Counted from the first letter of the stretch, positions 8,619 to 20,314 are shown. The stretch: DNA of 64,000 nucleotides from Algoriphagus limi (GCF_024919275.1 NZ_JANWGH010000001.1:1434296-1498295); one strand, 5' to 3'. Notes: a model not told the origin generated them from the letters alone. Program-made: numbers and translations.

Positions 8619-10676
8619 TTAAGAAATCGTCGATCCACTCGCAGTTCCTTCGTGAGGAACAAGAAGTTTTAGCTTTCCGTCTTTATCTTCTGCCATCAGA
8701 ATCATTCCTTCTGATTCGATTCCCATCATTTTTCTTGGAGCCAAGTTGATCAGCATAGTCACTTGTTTACCTACCAAAAACTCAGGTTCAAAATGCTCGG
8801 CCACACCACTCAAAACTGTTCGATGACCTAATCCAGTATCCACTTTCAGCTTGATCAATTTCTTGGATTTCGGCATTTTCTCTGCTTCCAACACAGTCAC
8901 CACCCGCATATCCAATTTTGCAAAGTCATCATAGGTGATAATATCCTTCATTGGAGCAACAGGGGCATTTGCAGCTTCATTCATTTTTTTAGCGTCTAGT
9001 AATTTTTGAACTTGTTTTTCTACGGTTTCGTCTTCAATCTTTTCGAATAGCAATTCAGCTTTTCCAATTACCTGGCCTGCTGAAAGCAATTCAGAATTTC
9101 CAGCCAATTCCCATTTTGCATCGCTCATTCCAAACAAATCATACAATTTGGTAGCTGTAAATGGCAAGAAAGGCTCGGAAACAATCGCTAAGTTTGCAGC
9201 GATATTCAAAGCAATATTCAGGATGGTTTCAGTTCGCTTTTCATCCGTTTTGATGGTTTTCCAGGGCTCTGTATCAGCCAAGTATTTATTACCCAAACGG
9301 GCTAAATCCATCATTAAGCCAAGAGCTTCACGGAATCGGAATCGCTCAATGGAAGAAGCAATTTTCTCAGGAAACTCAGCCAAAGCCGCCAAAACTTCCT
9401 CATCATAAGCCGTCAAAGCCCCTCTCAAAGGAATAACCCCTTGGTAATATTTGTGAGTTAACACGACTGCGCGATTCACAAAATTCCCATAGATAGCTAC
9501 CAGCTCTGAATTATTTCGAGACTGAAAATCCTTCCAGGTGAAATCATTATCCTTGGTTTCTGGAGCATTTGCAGTCAATACATAACGAAGCACATCCTGC
9601 TTACCCGGAAACTCTTCCAAATATTCATGCAACCAAACAGCCCAATTTCTGGAAGTAGAAATCTTATCTCCTTCGAGATTTAGGAATTCATTGGCTGGTA
9701 CATTATCCGGTAAAATATAATCTCCATGCGTCTTCAAAATAGCAGGGAAAATAATGCAGTGGAATACGATATTATCCTTCCCAATAAAGTGTACTAGCTG
9801 GGTTTCCTCATCCTTCCAATATGGCTCCCAGTCTTTTCCATTTTCAGCTGCCCATTCCTTAGTAGAAGAAATGTATCCGATCGGTGCATCAAACCATACA
9901 TATAAAACTTTCCCTTCAGCATCCGGTAAGGGAACTTTAATTCCCCAGTCCATATCTCTCGTCATGGAACGGGCCTGAAGACCTTCTCCGGCTTCCAGCC
10001 AAGAACGGCATTGGCCAAGCACATTGTTTTTCCAATCATTAGCATGCTCTTCCAAAATCCACTTTTTCAGAAAACCAGAATAGCGCGCCAAATCCAAAAA
10101 CCAATGCTTAGTTTCCTTCAAAACAGGCTTGCTTCCACTCAGCTTAGAGCGAGGATTGATAAGTTCGGTAGGACTGAGTGAGGACCCACATTTTTCACAT
10201 TGATCCCCATAGGCATTCTCAAACCCACATTTTGGGCAAGTACCTTCAATATATCGGTCAGCCAAAAACTGTCCTGCTTCTTCGTCGTAATATTGCTCTG
10301 TACTTTGCTCTAAAAACTCTCCTTTTTCATAAAGATCCTTGAAAAATCCCTGAGCAGTTTCGTGATGAACTGGTGCCGAAGTACGGGAATAGTGATCAAA
10401 AGAAATTCCGAATTCTTCAAAACTCTTTTTCATCAACCCGTGGAAATGGTCAACCACTTCTTGGGGTGTTTTTCCTTCCTTCCGAGCCTTGATGGTAATA
10501 GCTACTCCATGCTCATCCGATCCACAAACATAAAGCACATCTTTGCCTTGAGATCGCAAAAAACGAGCATAGATGTCAGATGGCACATAACAGCCCGCTA
10601 AATGTCCAATATGCAAAGGGCCATTAGCATAAGGCAAAGCAGAGGTAATCGTGTAGCGTTTGAATGATTTATTCAT
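8619..10676 (-). CDS. metG: methionyl-tRNA synthetase
   Basis: 685 residues, the long form. The HIGH motif is at 22-25 ([10 protein letters not shown]) and the KMSKS equivalent is K338-ISTS. A zinc knuckle with C147, C150, C160 and C163 marks the MetG1 type. An anticodon-binding helical domain (about 390-540) follows, then a C-terminal OB-fold tRNA-binding domain from about 578 ([18 protein letters not shown]). It charges tRNA(Met) in the cytoplasm. Single gene; a -7 box lies 34 bp upstream and the shared hairpin downstream. Confidence 0.98.
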   Translation of the reverse strand: MNKSFKRYTITSALPYANGPLHIGHLAGCYVPSDIYARFLRSQGKDVLYVCGSDEHGVAITIKARKEGKTPQEVVDHFHGLMKKSFEEFGISFDHYSRTSAPVHHETAQGFFKDLYEKGEFLEQSTEQYYDEEAGQFLADRYIEGTCPKCGFENAYGDQCEKCGSSLSPTELINPRSKLSGSKPVLKETKHWFLDLARYSGFLKKWILEEHANDWKNNVLGQCRSWLEAGEGLQARSMTRDMDWGIKVPLPDAEGKVLYVWFDAPIGYISSTKEWAAENGKDWEPYWKDEETQLVHFIGKDNIVFHCIIFPAILKTHGDYILPDNVPANEFLNLEGDKISTSRNWAVWLHEYLEEFPGKQDVLRYVLTANAPETKDNDFTWKDFQSRNNSELVAIYGNFVNRAVVLTHKYYQGVIPLRGALTAYDEEVLAALAEFPEKIASSIERFRFREALGLMMDLARLGNKYLADTEPWKTIKTDEKRTETILNIALNIAANLAIVSEPFLPFTATKLYDLFGMSDAKWELAGNSELLSAGQVIGKAELLFEKIEDETVEKQVQKLLDAKKMNEAANAPVAPMKDIITYDDFAKLDMRVVTVLEAEKMPKSKKLIKLKVDTGLGHRTVLSGVAEHFEPEFLVGKQVTMLINLAPRKMMGIESEGMILMAEDKDGKLKLLVPHEGTASGSTIS

Positions 10677-10710
10677 TGAAAAAGGAGGGTATTTCGTTCA
10701 AATCAGGTCG

Positions 10711-10718
10711 CAAAGATA
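10711..10718 (-). promoter_or_regulatory. Bacteroidota -7 box for metG
   Basis: On the minus strand this reads TATCTTTG, a full TAnnTTTG match, 34 nt before the metG ATG. A TTTG (10734-10737 on the minus strand) lies 15 nt further upstream, slightly short for a -33 element. Confidence 0.45.
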
Positions 10719-10737
10719 GGGAAATCATCCTATCAAA

Positions 10738-11370
10738 TCAGGTATTCTCGAATTCAGCTCTTGCCTCTTCCGTCATTATTCCATTATAAATAATCGTGAT
10801 CGCCTGATCAAAGATATCAGCAGCTGGAATTCGCATGTCTTTTTGAATGGATTCTGGAAACCCTTGTCTAAAACTCGGGTCAAGTAAAGAACGAACCGCA
10901 CTCGCATACATCATTACGACCAAACCCACATTGAGATTGGCTTTTACCAATCCTTGCTCTCTTCCCTCCTGTATCAATCGCTGAAATCTCAAAAAAGCAG
11001 ATTCATTAATGTAATCCATTAAGTCTTCCCAAACCTCCGGTGCATGATCCCGAAGATCTTCGAAAAGTTCGGGATTAATCGGAGCCAAATAATTGGCCAC
11101 GACAGAGAGGCTTGATTTTAATTTCAATGGAAATGGGATGTAGCGATTGTCCAAAATCGCCTCTACTTTGGCAGTCATTCGAAGTTTCAATTTTTCAAAA
11201 GCTGCTGATAATAAGTCTGACTTGGAAGAAAAAAATTTGTATAGCGTTTTCTTGCTCATCCCCAAAGCCTGTGCGATATCGTCTACGGTGGAATGGCGAT
11301 AGCCTTTTTCTAAAAAAAGCTTGTAAGCAGCATCAATAATTTTTGCTTCTTGGTTAATTTTTTGAGTCAT
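10738..11370 (-). CDS. TetR/AcrR family transcriptional regulator
   Basis: 210 residues. The N-terminal TetR helix-turn-helix is clear: IIDAAYKLFLEKGYRHSTVDDIAQALGMSKKTLYKFF-type residues at about 9-50. The rest is a helical ligand-binding and dimerisation domain that cannot be assigned to a ligand. It stands alone, divergent from ligA and 61 bp upstream of metG on the same strand, so its target genes are probably elsewhere or itself. A -7 box lies 26 nt upstream. Confidence 0.92.
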   Translation of the reverse strand: MTQKINQEAKIIDAAYKLFLEKGYRHSTVDDIAQALGMSKKTLYKFFSSKSDLLSAAFEKLKLRMTAKVEAILDNRYIPFPLKLKSSLSVVANYLAPINPELFEDLRDHAPEVWEDLMDYINESAFLRFQRLIQEGREQGLVKANLNVGLVVMMYASAVRSLLDPSFRQGFPESIQKDMRIPAADIFDQAITIIYNGIMTEEARAEFENT

Positions 11371-11396
11371 AGGGGATTTTGAACCTTAGGAGATAA

Positions 11397-11404
11397 CAAA
11401 GGTA
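11397..11404 (-). promoter_or_regulatory. Bacteroidota -7 box for the tetR-type gene
   Basis: Read on the minus strand: TACCTTTG, a full match to TAnnTTTG, 26 nt before the ATG at 11370. No convincing -33 element. Confidence 0.4.
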
Positions 11405-11405
11405 A

Positions 11406-13955
<2,550 letters not shown>

Positions 13956-13971
13956 AATTATTTAAGGAATA

Positions 13972-14015
13972 TTGGTTTTGACTTTCTAGTATAATAGACT
14001 GGAAGTCAAAACCAA
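13972..14015 (+). terminator. terminator hairpin after ligA
   Basis: TTGGTTTTGACTT (13972-13984) pairs perfectly with AAGTCAAAACCAA (14003-14015) around an 18-nt loop. It sits just after the ligA stop and before the dapA promoter. There is no long T-run after it, so efficiency is uncertain. Confidence 0.65.
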
Positions 14016-14091
14016 CTTCTAAAAAATCACATATCCTTACCCTATTTTTGACGATCGGTCCATTCAAAATGTAGAAGACCTTATCTTTGCA

Positions 14092-14099
14092 CCTCGAAT
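14092..14099 (+). promoter_or_regulatory. Bacteroidota -7 box for dapA operon
   Basis: TATCTTTG is a full TAnnTTTG match. It ends only 4 nt before the first ATG (14104) and 13 nt before the second (14113). If used, the transcript would begin about 14104-14106, which favours the second ATG as the real start and gives a very short leader. Confidence 0.5.
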
Positions 14100-14112
14100 C
14101 TGAATGCGAACC

Positions 14113-14973
14113 ATGAAAAATTTCTACGGTACCGGTGTTGCTTTAATTACTCCTTTTTTGGAGGATGAAAATGTTGACTTTCAAGCCTTTGCAAAATTGA
14201 TTGAGCATTGCATTGAAGGTGGGGTTGATTATTTGGTTGTTCTAGGAACTACCGGAGAGGTAGCTACCCTTTCCAAAGAAGAGAAAAAGCAAGTTCTTCA
14301 AGAAGCGATTTCAATCAACAAAGGAAGAGTTCCGCTTGTCTATGGACTAGGAGGAAACAATACGCAGGCGATTTTGGATGAAATCAGCCTAACCGATTTT
14401 GAAGGAATAGATGCCATTCTTTCTGTCAGCCCTTACTACAATAAACCTTCACAGTCGGGAATCATTGCCCATTATCAGGTTATCGCTGATGCATGCCCAG
14501 TTCCGGTGATTCTTTACAATGTTCCTGGGAGAACTTCTTCTAATCTTTCTGTGAAGACTACGCTGACTCTTGCTAATCACCCCAATATTATTGGAATCAA
14601 AGAAGCTTCTGGTGATTTGACACAATGCATGGAAATTGCGGCTCGTAAACCGAATGATTTCTTGTTGATTTCGGGTGACGACATGCTAACAGTCCCTATG
14701 GAAAGTATAGGAGGAGTTGGGGTGATTTCAGTTTTAGCCAATGCTTACCCTGAAATTTTCAAAAAACTAACCAAAGGAACTCCGCAAGAAAAGAAAACCG
14801 CAACCCTCTCCCTCTTGGAAATCAATCCTCTAATGTATGCTGAAGGAAATCCAGTAGGTCTTAAATTCCTTTTAAAGGAGATTGGCATTTGTGGGGATCA
14901 AGTCCGATTGCCTTTGGTAAAAGCTAGTGCAGAACTTCAACAAATGATCAAAAAAGCTCACCAAGCTATTTAA
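14113..14973 (+). CDS. dapA: 4-hydroxy-tetrahydrodipicolinate synthase
   Basis: 286 residues from the ATG at 14113; an ATG at 14104 adds three. I prefer 14113 because the start then reads MKNFYGTGVALITPF as in relatives and the promoter box lies too close to 14104. Hallmarks: GTTGEVATLS (the threonine pair of the catalytic triad), YYNKPSQ, the catalytic tyrosine in ILYNVPGRT and the Schiff-base lysine in IIGIKEASGD (K163). It condenses pyruvate with aspartate semialdehyde, the first step of the lysine and diaminopimelate branch. Followed 6 bp later by xseA, so probably co-transcribed with xseA-xseB. Confidence 0.95.
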   Translation: MKNFYGTGVALITPFLEDENVDFQAFAKLIEHCIEGGVDYLVVLGTTGEVATLSKEEKKQVLQEAISINKGRVPLVYGLGGNNTQAILDEISLTDFEGIDAILSVSPYYNKPSQSGIIAHYQVIADACPVPVILYNVPGRTSSNLSVKTTLTLANHPNIIGIKEASGDLTQCMEIAARKPNDFLLISGDDMLTVPMESIGGVGVISVLANAYPEIFKKLTKGTPQEKKTATLSLLEINPLMYAEGNPVGLKFLLKEIGICGDQVRLPLVKASAELQQMIKKAHQAI

Positions 14974-14979
14974 AAACGC

Positions 14980-16293
14980 ATGCAAAATGCACTCTCTATT
15001 TCTGAACTAGGATACCTCATTAAATCAACTTTGGAAAATGAGCTAAACCCAACTTATTGGGTAATTGGAGAGATTGCAGATTTTCGAGTAGCTGCTCAAG
15101 GTCATGCTTATTTTGAGTTGGTTGAAAAGCAAGGAACACAGGTTTTAGCCAAAATGCGCAGCAATTGCTGGCAATTCACTTACCGAACTATTGCTTCTCG
15201 ATTTGAAAGTTTGACTGGTACTGGGATCAAAAACGGAATGAAAGTTTTGGCTCAAGTCCAAGTCACTTTTCATCCTGTTTATGGCTTTAGTCTCAATGTA
15301 AAAGACATTGATGCGTCTTTTTCTTTGGGAGAAAGAGCAAGAATCCGTCAGGAAACAATCGACAGATTAACCAAAGAAGGCCTTCTTCGGCTTAATACTA
15401 ATCGTCCCCTTCCCAAAGTAGTACAGCGGATTGGGATTATCTCAAGCGCCACAGCAGCGGGATATGGAGATTTTGTCAACCAATTGGAAAAAAATCAATA
15501 CGGATATAAAATTTATCATCGTCTCTTCCTTTCATTGATGCAGGGGAATGAAGCTGTTGGAAGTTTGATAGCAGCTATTGAAAAAGCAGAGAATCTTCAA
15601 GAAAAGTTAGGTTTGGAAGCTCTAGTGATTATTCGAGGAGGAGGCGCACAACTTGATCTGGATTGCTTTGATGATTATCGCTTAGCTGTTAAAATCGCGA
15701 ATTGTAAGCTTCCGGTTTTGACTGGAATTGGTCACGAGCGTGATGAGACCATAGCGGATTTGGTAGCACATACTAAGCTAAAAACTCCAACTGCCGTTGC
15801 AGAATTCATCTTATCTAGTTTTCGGATTTTTGAGGACAATATTTTATCGCTGGCTAATAGAATTGATCGAATTACGCAGCAATACCTGAAGCTGGCACAA
15901 AATCAAATTGAAGGGATAAGTCATCGAGTTCAAGCGATTATGCTCGGCCAACTTCGCCTCGAAAAAGAAAAAGTTGAGAATCAAAAAAGCAGATTAACAA
16001 GAGCTTCCTTGGGTCAGGTTTCTCATCAAAAAGACCTTTTGGCCAATCTTCAAAAAGGAATCTCTGCATTCTCATCTCAGCTAATCCGATCCGAAAATCA
16101 ACGCCTTTCCAGCATGGATAAGATGCTTCAGCAATTGGACCCGAAGGCAATATTATTAAGGGGCTATACTCGAACAGAAATTGCAGGAAAACCTATACAT
16201 CTTTCAAGCCCGAAAGTTGGAGATCAAATGACTACTATTACTTCCAAGCAGCGAATCGAAAGTACTATCAACCAAATCGAAAAAGAGAAATAA
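14980..16293 (+). CDS. xseA: exodeoxyribonuclease VII large subunit
   Basis: 437 residues. An N-terminal OB-fold (YWVIGEIADFRVAAQGHAYFEL, about 24-100) is followed by the catalytic core with RIGIISSATAAGYGDF (about 147-162), IIRGGGAQLDLDCFDDYRLA (about 217-236) and GIGHERDETIADLVAHTKLKTPTAVAEF-type residues (about 248-275). A long coiled-coil region comes next and the C-terminus returns to a beta segment (LRGYTRTE). With XseB it degrades single-stranded DNA to oligonucleotides. Placed between dapA (6 bp) and xseB (1 bp) in one operon. Confidence 0.97.
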   Translation: MQNALSISELGYLIKSTLENELNPTYWVIGEIADFRVAAQGHAYFELVEKQGTQVLAKMRSNCWQFTYRTIASRFESLTGTGIKNGMKVLAQVQVTFHPVYGFSLNVKDIDASFSLGERARIRQETIDRLTKEGLLRLNTNRPLPKVVQRIGIISSATAAGYGDFVNQLEKNQYGYKIYHRLFLSLMQGNEAVGSLIAAIEKAENLQEKLGLEALVIIRGGGAQLDLDCFDDYRLAVKIANCKLPVLTGIGHERDETIADLVAHTKLKTPTAVAEFILSSFRIFEDNILSLANRIDRITQQYLKLAQNQIEGISHRVQAIMLGQLRLEKEKVENQKSRLTRASLGQVSHQKDLLANLQKGISAFSSQLIRSENQRLSSMDKMLQQLDPKAILLRGYTRTEIAGKPIHLSSPKVGDQMTTITSKQRIESTINQIEKEK

Positions 16294-16294
16294 G

Positions 16295-16480
16295 ATGAAA
16301 TACAACGAAGCCATAGAAAGATTGGAACTCATTCTCAGTCAATTGGAAGAGGGAAAGAAAAGTGTTGACGAACTATCCGACTTGGTAAAGGAAGCCGCAG
16401 ACCTAGTCAAATCCTGCAAGGAAAAACTCAAAAACACCGAGGAGGAAATTCAAAAAGCATTTGATGAGGAGCAAGGATAA
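16295..16480 (+). CDS. xseB: exodeoxyribonuclease VII small subunit
   Basis: 61 residues, two helices: MKYNEAIERLELILSQLEEGKKSVDELSDLVKEA-type start and a C-terminal KSCKEKL segment, both typical of XseB. One base separates it from the xseA stop. Several small subunits bind the XseA coiled coil to form the active nuclease. Last gene of the dapA-xseA-xseB operon. Confidence 0.95.
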   Translation: MKYNEAIERLELILSQLEEGKKSVDELSDLVKEAADLVKSCKEKLKNTEEEIQKAFDEEQG

Positions 16481-16542
16481 AATCTTTTCCTTTTCACAAT
16501 AATCCAAAAGGATTGAAGTTTAAACCTTTGTAAATCAAGCAT

Positions 16543-16558
16543 TGGCATATTTGTTGCC
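16543..16558 (+). promoter_or_regulatory. possible sigma-54 (-24/-12) promoter
   Basis: TGGCATATTTGTTGCC: GG (16544-16545) and GC (16556-16557) are exactly ten bases apart, and the TGGCA and TTGC half-sites match the RpoN consensus. It would start transcription near 16569, 32 nt before the ATG of the outer-membrane protein gene. The site is also part of a TGGCA...TGCCA inverted repeat, so chance or a different regulator cannot be excluded. A short palindrome (AATCC-AAAA-GGATT at 16501-16514) lies upstream. Confidence 0.45.
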
Positions 16559-16600
16559 ATTTTTCAAATCATTCAAATCCTCTATATCAGGTTGATTTCC

Positions 16601-17305
16601 ATGAGTTCCATTATCAAGTTTTCGGCTCTTATTTTGTTTCTGACTTTACCTCTAATGGCAAATGCTCAGAATTTTTATCGTGAGCGAATCTCTCGGGACA
16701 ACATCCTTTCTATTGGGATTGGACCTTCCTTCGCCTATTTGGACAATGGAGGCCAATACCGAGATTTTAATTTTGAAATCAAGCCTGCTATTTCTGCCTC
16801 AATAACCAAAAAAATGACTCCTGCATTAGACCTTAGAGCCACCTTGGGCGTGCAGTTTATTAGCAGTGGTGGAGATCCTAGTACCCAAATCCGTGATATG
16901 TGGCACGCTAATTTTGCTTCTTTTACTGCAAAAGGTCCAGCTTTTTATTTTGATGTTATTCCCAGCATCAATCTAATTCCATTTTCCAATCACATGCACC
17001 GTTCACGATTCAATATTTATGGAGGTGTTGGATTAGGAATTATGCATGTCATGACCGAACAGACCAAATCGTATAGTCCGGAGGAGACCCCTACCAAACA
17101 TCAGGTGACCACCGGGTATGTCCCAGTTCGGGCCGGATTAAGCTATAGTATAGGACCTTATTCTGATATAGCAGGTGAAGGCACTATGCTTTGGACTTTT
17201 TCAGATAATCTTGATGGAAATGTAGGGTTCAACCGATTTGGTGACCACCTATTTCAAGCCCAAATCGTTTTCCGACGGTATTTCAAACCTAAAAATCTGG
17301 AATAG
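16601..17305 (+). CDS. outer-membrane beta-barrel protein, function unknown
   Basis: 234 residues from the ATG at 16601; a TTG at 16592 is in frame but less likely. A signal peptide (SSIIKFSALILFLTLPLMANA) ends at an ANA-Q cleavage site. The rest is made of alternating beta strands (SIGIGPSFAYL, FNIYGGVGLGIMHV, VPVRAGLSYSIGPYSDIAGEGTMLW) and ends in an aromatic strand (AQIVFRRYFKPKNLE). This looks like an eight-stranded OmpW/PorT-like barrel, but no family is sure. It stands alone after xseB and is preceded by a good -24/-12 sigma-54-like site. Confidence 0.75.
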   Translation: MSSIIKFSALILFLTLPLMANAQNFYRERISRDNILSIGIGPSFAYLDNGGQYRDFNFEIKPAISASITKKMTPALDLRATLGVQFISSGGDPSTQIRDMWHANFASFTAKGPAFYFDVIPSINLIPFSNHMHRSRFNIYGGVGLGIMHVMTEQTKSYSPEETPTKHQVTTGYVPVRAGLSYSIGPYSDIAGEGTMLWTFSDNLDGNVGFNRFGDHLFQAQIVFRRYFKPKNLE

Positions 17306-17314
17306 AAAAATCCT

Positions 17315-17848
17315 TTAGCTAGCAGCTTCTTTCTTTGGAAGTACTTGAAGAAATTTCCTAGGGACATTAATAAGCATGTTTTGGTAAATCCCTGGAATTC
17401 GGATAACAAAGTAATCTTTGTTTCCCTTTTCAATGCACTCCCCTACCATATTTTGAAGCGGGCCACCCATCACTTGGACTTGCTCTCCCGGTTCGATTTC
17501 TCCTCCATCTGTCTCCACAGCAACGCCCGTTTCCACTACTCTTCGGATTTTATCCAAATCCTCCTCACGGACTGTCGCATGATTCCCAGAAAAATGAACA
17601 AACTTTACGGAACCTGGAACTTGAAGACATTCCCAAAGTTGATTTCTATGGGTTTTTACAAAAACATAGCCATTGAAAAGAGGACGTTCCACCTTCTTCT
17701 TTCGGTCTGACCATTGTCGCAATTCCGTGACAAGAGGTAGATAAACCTCCCAGCCTCTTTCTCTTAATCTTGTTGCAACTTTTTTCTCAGACCGCGATGT
17801 GGTGTACATCACATACCATTTCAATTCACTCATCTCTTCTGCATTCAT
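17315..17848 (-). CDS. UpxY/NusG-like transcription antiterminator
   Basis: 177 residues. The N-terminal NGN domain begins LKWYVMYTTSRSEKKVATRLRERGW-type residues and includes PLFNGYVFVKTHR. The C-terminal KOW domain has EPGEQVQVMGGPLQNMVGECI (about 122-142). This is a NusG paralog of the UpxY/RfaH class, which in Bacteroidota loads on RNA polymerase at the start of polysaccharide operons and suppresses early termination. It is not the housekeeping nusG, which sits with secE and rplK. No capsule or exopolysaccharide genes are within this window; its neighbours are a convergent barrel protein and an ABC exporter on the same strand. Its target operon must be elsewhere. Confidence 0.88.
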   Translation of the reverse strand: MNAEEMSELKWYVMYTTSRSEKKVATRLRERGWEVYLPLVTELRQWSDRKKKVERPLFNGYVFVKTHRNQLWECLQVPGSVKFVHFSGNHATVREEDLDKIRRVVETGVAVETDGGEIEPGEQVQVMGGPLQNMVGECIEKGNKDYFVIRIPGIYQNMLINVPRKFLQVLPKKEAAS

Positions 17849-17857
17849 TTGGGTTTA

Positions 17858-17865
17858 CAAAAATA
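17858..17865 (-). promoter_or_regulatory. Bacteroidota -7 box for the nusG-like gene
   Basis: Read on the minus strand: TATTTTTG, a full TAnnTTTG match, 9 nt before the ATG at 17848. If used, the leader is almost absent. AT-rich context lowers the weight. Confidence 0.35.
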
Positions 17866-17923
17866 CAAAATCCTTCAGTCCTCGTCGAAGGAATGGGAAT
17901 AGATTTGAATCAAATCGTATCAA

Positions 17924-19669
17924 TTAGATTCTCGCCTGATAGGTATATAATTGGAAATAACGTCCTTGCAAAGCAATCAATTCTTCATGCTTTCCTCTTT
18001 CGACTATTCTACCTTGCTCAATCACCAAAATCTGATCAGCCTGACGAATCGTGCTCAATCTATGCGCAATGACAAAAGTCGTTCTTCCCTTCATCAATTC
18101 TTTCAAACTAGCCTGAATCAAGGTCTCTGACTCTGTATCCAAATTAGAAGTTGCTTCATCCAAGATCAGAATCTTTGGATCCGCTAAAATCGCTCTCGCA
18201 ATTGCAATTCGTTGACGCTGTCCTCCTGAGAGTTTCACCCCTCGCTCCCCAATCAAGGTATCAAGGCCTTCTTCAAATCTATCTGTAAACTCCCCCACAT
18301 GAGCAGCTTTTACTGCTGCAAATAGCTGCTCTTCTGTAGCATCTGGCCTAGGGAAAAGAATATTTTCTCGAATTGTCCCTTCGAAAAGAAAATCATCTTG
18401 CAATACCACTCCCAATCGGGAACGATAAGATTCCAAGGTGATTTCATTTAGATCATGTCCATCTAGGCTAATCTTTCCGGAATCCGGCGTCAAAAAACTT
18501 GCAGCCAAACCGGCAATGGTTGTTTTTCCTGAACCGGAAGTCCCTACCAAAGCGGTCACCGAACCGGCTGGCGCATCAAAACTCACTTCATGAACCACCT
18601 CTTTTCCTTCTTCATAGGCAAATGAAACCCGATCGAATCTAATATCACCTCGGAATTCATGAAGATTAAGTGTTCGTTTTTTATCATCTGACTCAAGTGG
18701 AGCATTCATGATTTCCTCAGTCCGGTCAAGGCCAGCAAATGCCTCGGTCAATTGAGAACCGATATTAGACATCTGAACGATTGGAGCAATCATGAATCCT
18801 AAATAAAGGGTAAAGGCCAAAAAGTCTCCAAAGGTCATTTTCCCCTCCATAATCATCCAACCTCCAATACCCATGATTCCCGCCGAAGCCAATCCTAAGA
18901 GTAAAGTGCCTGCAGATGTTACAAAAGAGGTTGCCGTCAAGCTAGCTTTGACATTTTGAAAGAGTTGATCCACTCCTTTTTCAAAGGTTTTTATTTCCTG
19001 TGCCTCTGCATTAAACCCTTTGATTACTCGAATCCCACCCAAAGTCTCCGTCAATCTGCCTGTCACTTGGGCATTGATTTTTCCTCTTTCACGGAAAATA
19101 GGTCTGATTTTTCCGAAAGCCTTCAAAGAGACCAAGCCGAAAACAGCCACAGGAACTAGCACATACAAGGTCATCAAAGGGGAAATACTAATTAATAAAA
19201 TAAGAGAAACCACCGCTGTCAAAACTCCCCCAATCATCTGTGCGAAGCCAGTTCCTACCAAGTTTCGTACCCCCTCCACGTCACTCATAATTCGGGAAAC
19301 CAGTTCACCCGTTTTAGTATTGTCAAAAAAGCGGATAGGAAGGCGAATGATGTGGCTTTGAACCTGTGAGCGAAGTTTTGCAATCAGATTCTGTGCTTCT
19401 ACAGATAAAATCTGCGTCAAAGCATAGGAAGTAACAGATTGGATGACAATCGCAGCTACTACAGCCAAAATAAGCCACTTCAATAAATTCAAATCGCTGG
19501 AGGGAATAACATCATCAATCAAATATTTACTAGCTCCAGGCAAAACCAAACCTGAAAGTCTACTGATAATAATCAAACCTAAGCCTAATAAAAGTTGCTT
19601 ACGTCTTGGCCAGACAATCGTCGCAAAGACTTTTTGAATGCTGACCCTTTTTTCTTGCTGTTTTTTCAT
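17924..19669 (-). CDS. ABC exporter, fused permease and ATPase (MsbA-like)
   Basis: 581 residues: an N-terminal exporter domain with six membrane helices (about 25-315) and an ATP-binding domain (about 342-578). Walker A is GTSGSGKT (376-383), the Q-loop is VVLQDDFLFEGTI, the signature is LSGGQRQRIAIARA (about 480-493), Walker B is ILILDEATSNLD (500-511) and the H-loop is VIAHRLSTI. It would act as a homodimer or pair with another half-transporter. MsbA-like lipid or drug export is likely but the substrate is not shown. It is 75 bp upstream of the NusG-like gene on the same strand. Confidence 0.93.
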   Translation of the reverse strand: MKKQQEKRVSIQKVFATIVWPRRKQLLLGLGLIIISRLSGLVLPGASKYLIDDVIPSSDLNLLKWLILAVVAAIVIQSVTSYALTQILSVEAQNLIAKLRSQVQSHIIRLPIRFFDNTKTGELVSRIMSDVEGVRNLVGTGFAQMIGGVLTAVVSLILLISISPLMTLYVLVPVAVFGLVSLKAFGKIRPIFRERGKINAQVTGRLTETLGGIRVIKGFNAEAQEIKTFEKGVDQLFQNVKASLTATSFVTSAGTLLLGLASAGIMGIGGWMIMEGKMTFGDFLAFTLYLGFMIAPIVQMSNIGSQLTEAFAGLDRTEEIMNAPLESDDKKRTLNLHEFRGDIRFDRVSFAYEEGKEVVHEVSFDAPAGSVTALVGTSGSGKTTIAGLAASFLTPDSGKISLDGHDLNEITLESYRSRLGVVLQDDFLFEGTIRENILFPRPDATEEQLFAAVKAAHVGEFTDRFEEGLDTLIGERGVKLSGGQRQRIAIARAILADPKILILDEATSNLDTESETLIQASLKELMKGRTTFVIAHRLSTIRQADQILVIEQGRIVERGKHEELIALQGRYFQLYTYQARI

Positions 19670-19785
19670 AAGAGTGGAAAAGTAACCCCTTGATATAAAT
19701 TCTGGTTCAATTTCAAATTACTTCATTCAATTGGAATAGAGATTACCTATTTGCCAAAAGGAATTTTAAGACGGTAAAAACCAAC

Positions 19786-19816
19786 AAAAAAAGCTGCCCC
19801 TATCAGAGACAGCTTT
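19786..19816 (-). terminator. terminator after the DUF1573 gene
   Basis: On the minus strand AAAGCTG pairs with CAGCTTT (19791-19797 on the plus strand) across a short loop, with G-U pairs extending the stem. It is followed by a TTTTTTTG run, a classic intrinsic terminator. Located 22 bp past the DUF1573 stop. Confidence 0.75.
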
Positions 19817-19837
19817 AAGTTTAGAGTTCGTCAATTT

Positions 19838-20227
19838 TTATTTTGTACGTGGTAAAACGTTAGAAATCAAAGATACTTTCTCAATTGGTTCGGAAGCATT
19901 GGAGTAAATTCTCACCACTGAGTTTTGCTTACCCATTTTTCCCGCTGAATTGAAGGAAACTTCGATTTTTGCAGTACTTCCTGGAGCAACTGGCTCCTTA
20001 GGCCAGCTTGGAACGGTACATCCGCAGGTAGCTGCCACATTAGAGATTACCAGAGGAGCATCTCCAGTATTAGTGAATTCGAAGGTATGAGATACCTTAG
20101 CTCCTTGAACAATATCCCCGAAATCAATGGATTTTTCTTTGAAAGTAAGGACGGGGCCTGATTGTGCTTGAGCCTGGAAAGCCACTAATACAATCAACGC
20201 GCTTAACAATAATCCTAGTTTTTTCAT
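19838..20227 (-). CDS. DUF1573 domain-containing secreted protein
   Basis: 129 residues: a signal peptide (MKKLGLLLSALIVLVAFQAQA, cleavage before QSGP), then one Ig-like DUF1573 domain. Key segments are SIDFGDIVQGAKVSHTFEFTNTG, ISNVAATCGCTVPSWPKEPVAPG and VEVSFNSAGKMG. The CGCT motif is typical of the family. Abundant in Bacteroidota; function unknown, probably periplasmic or surface. Monocistronic, closed by a clear terminator. Confidence 0.92.
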   Translation of the reverse strand: MKKLGLLLSALIVLVAFQAQAQSGPVLTFKEKSIDFGDIVQGAKVSHTFEFTNTGDAPLVISNVAATCGCTVPSWPKEPVAPGSTAKIEVSFNSAGKMGKQNSVVRIYSNASEPIEKVSLISNVLPRTK

Positions 20228-20314
20228 GATATGGTAGGTTTAACTTTTCAAATATTCAATTTTAGATAGCTTATTCAAAATTCAGACCAAGGTTCCGAAT
20301 TCAGGGAATAACTC

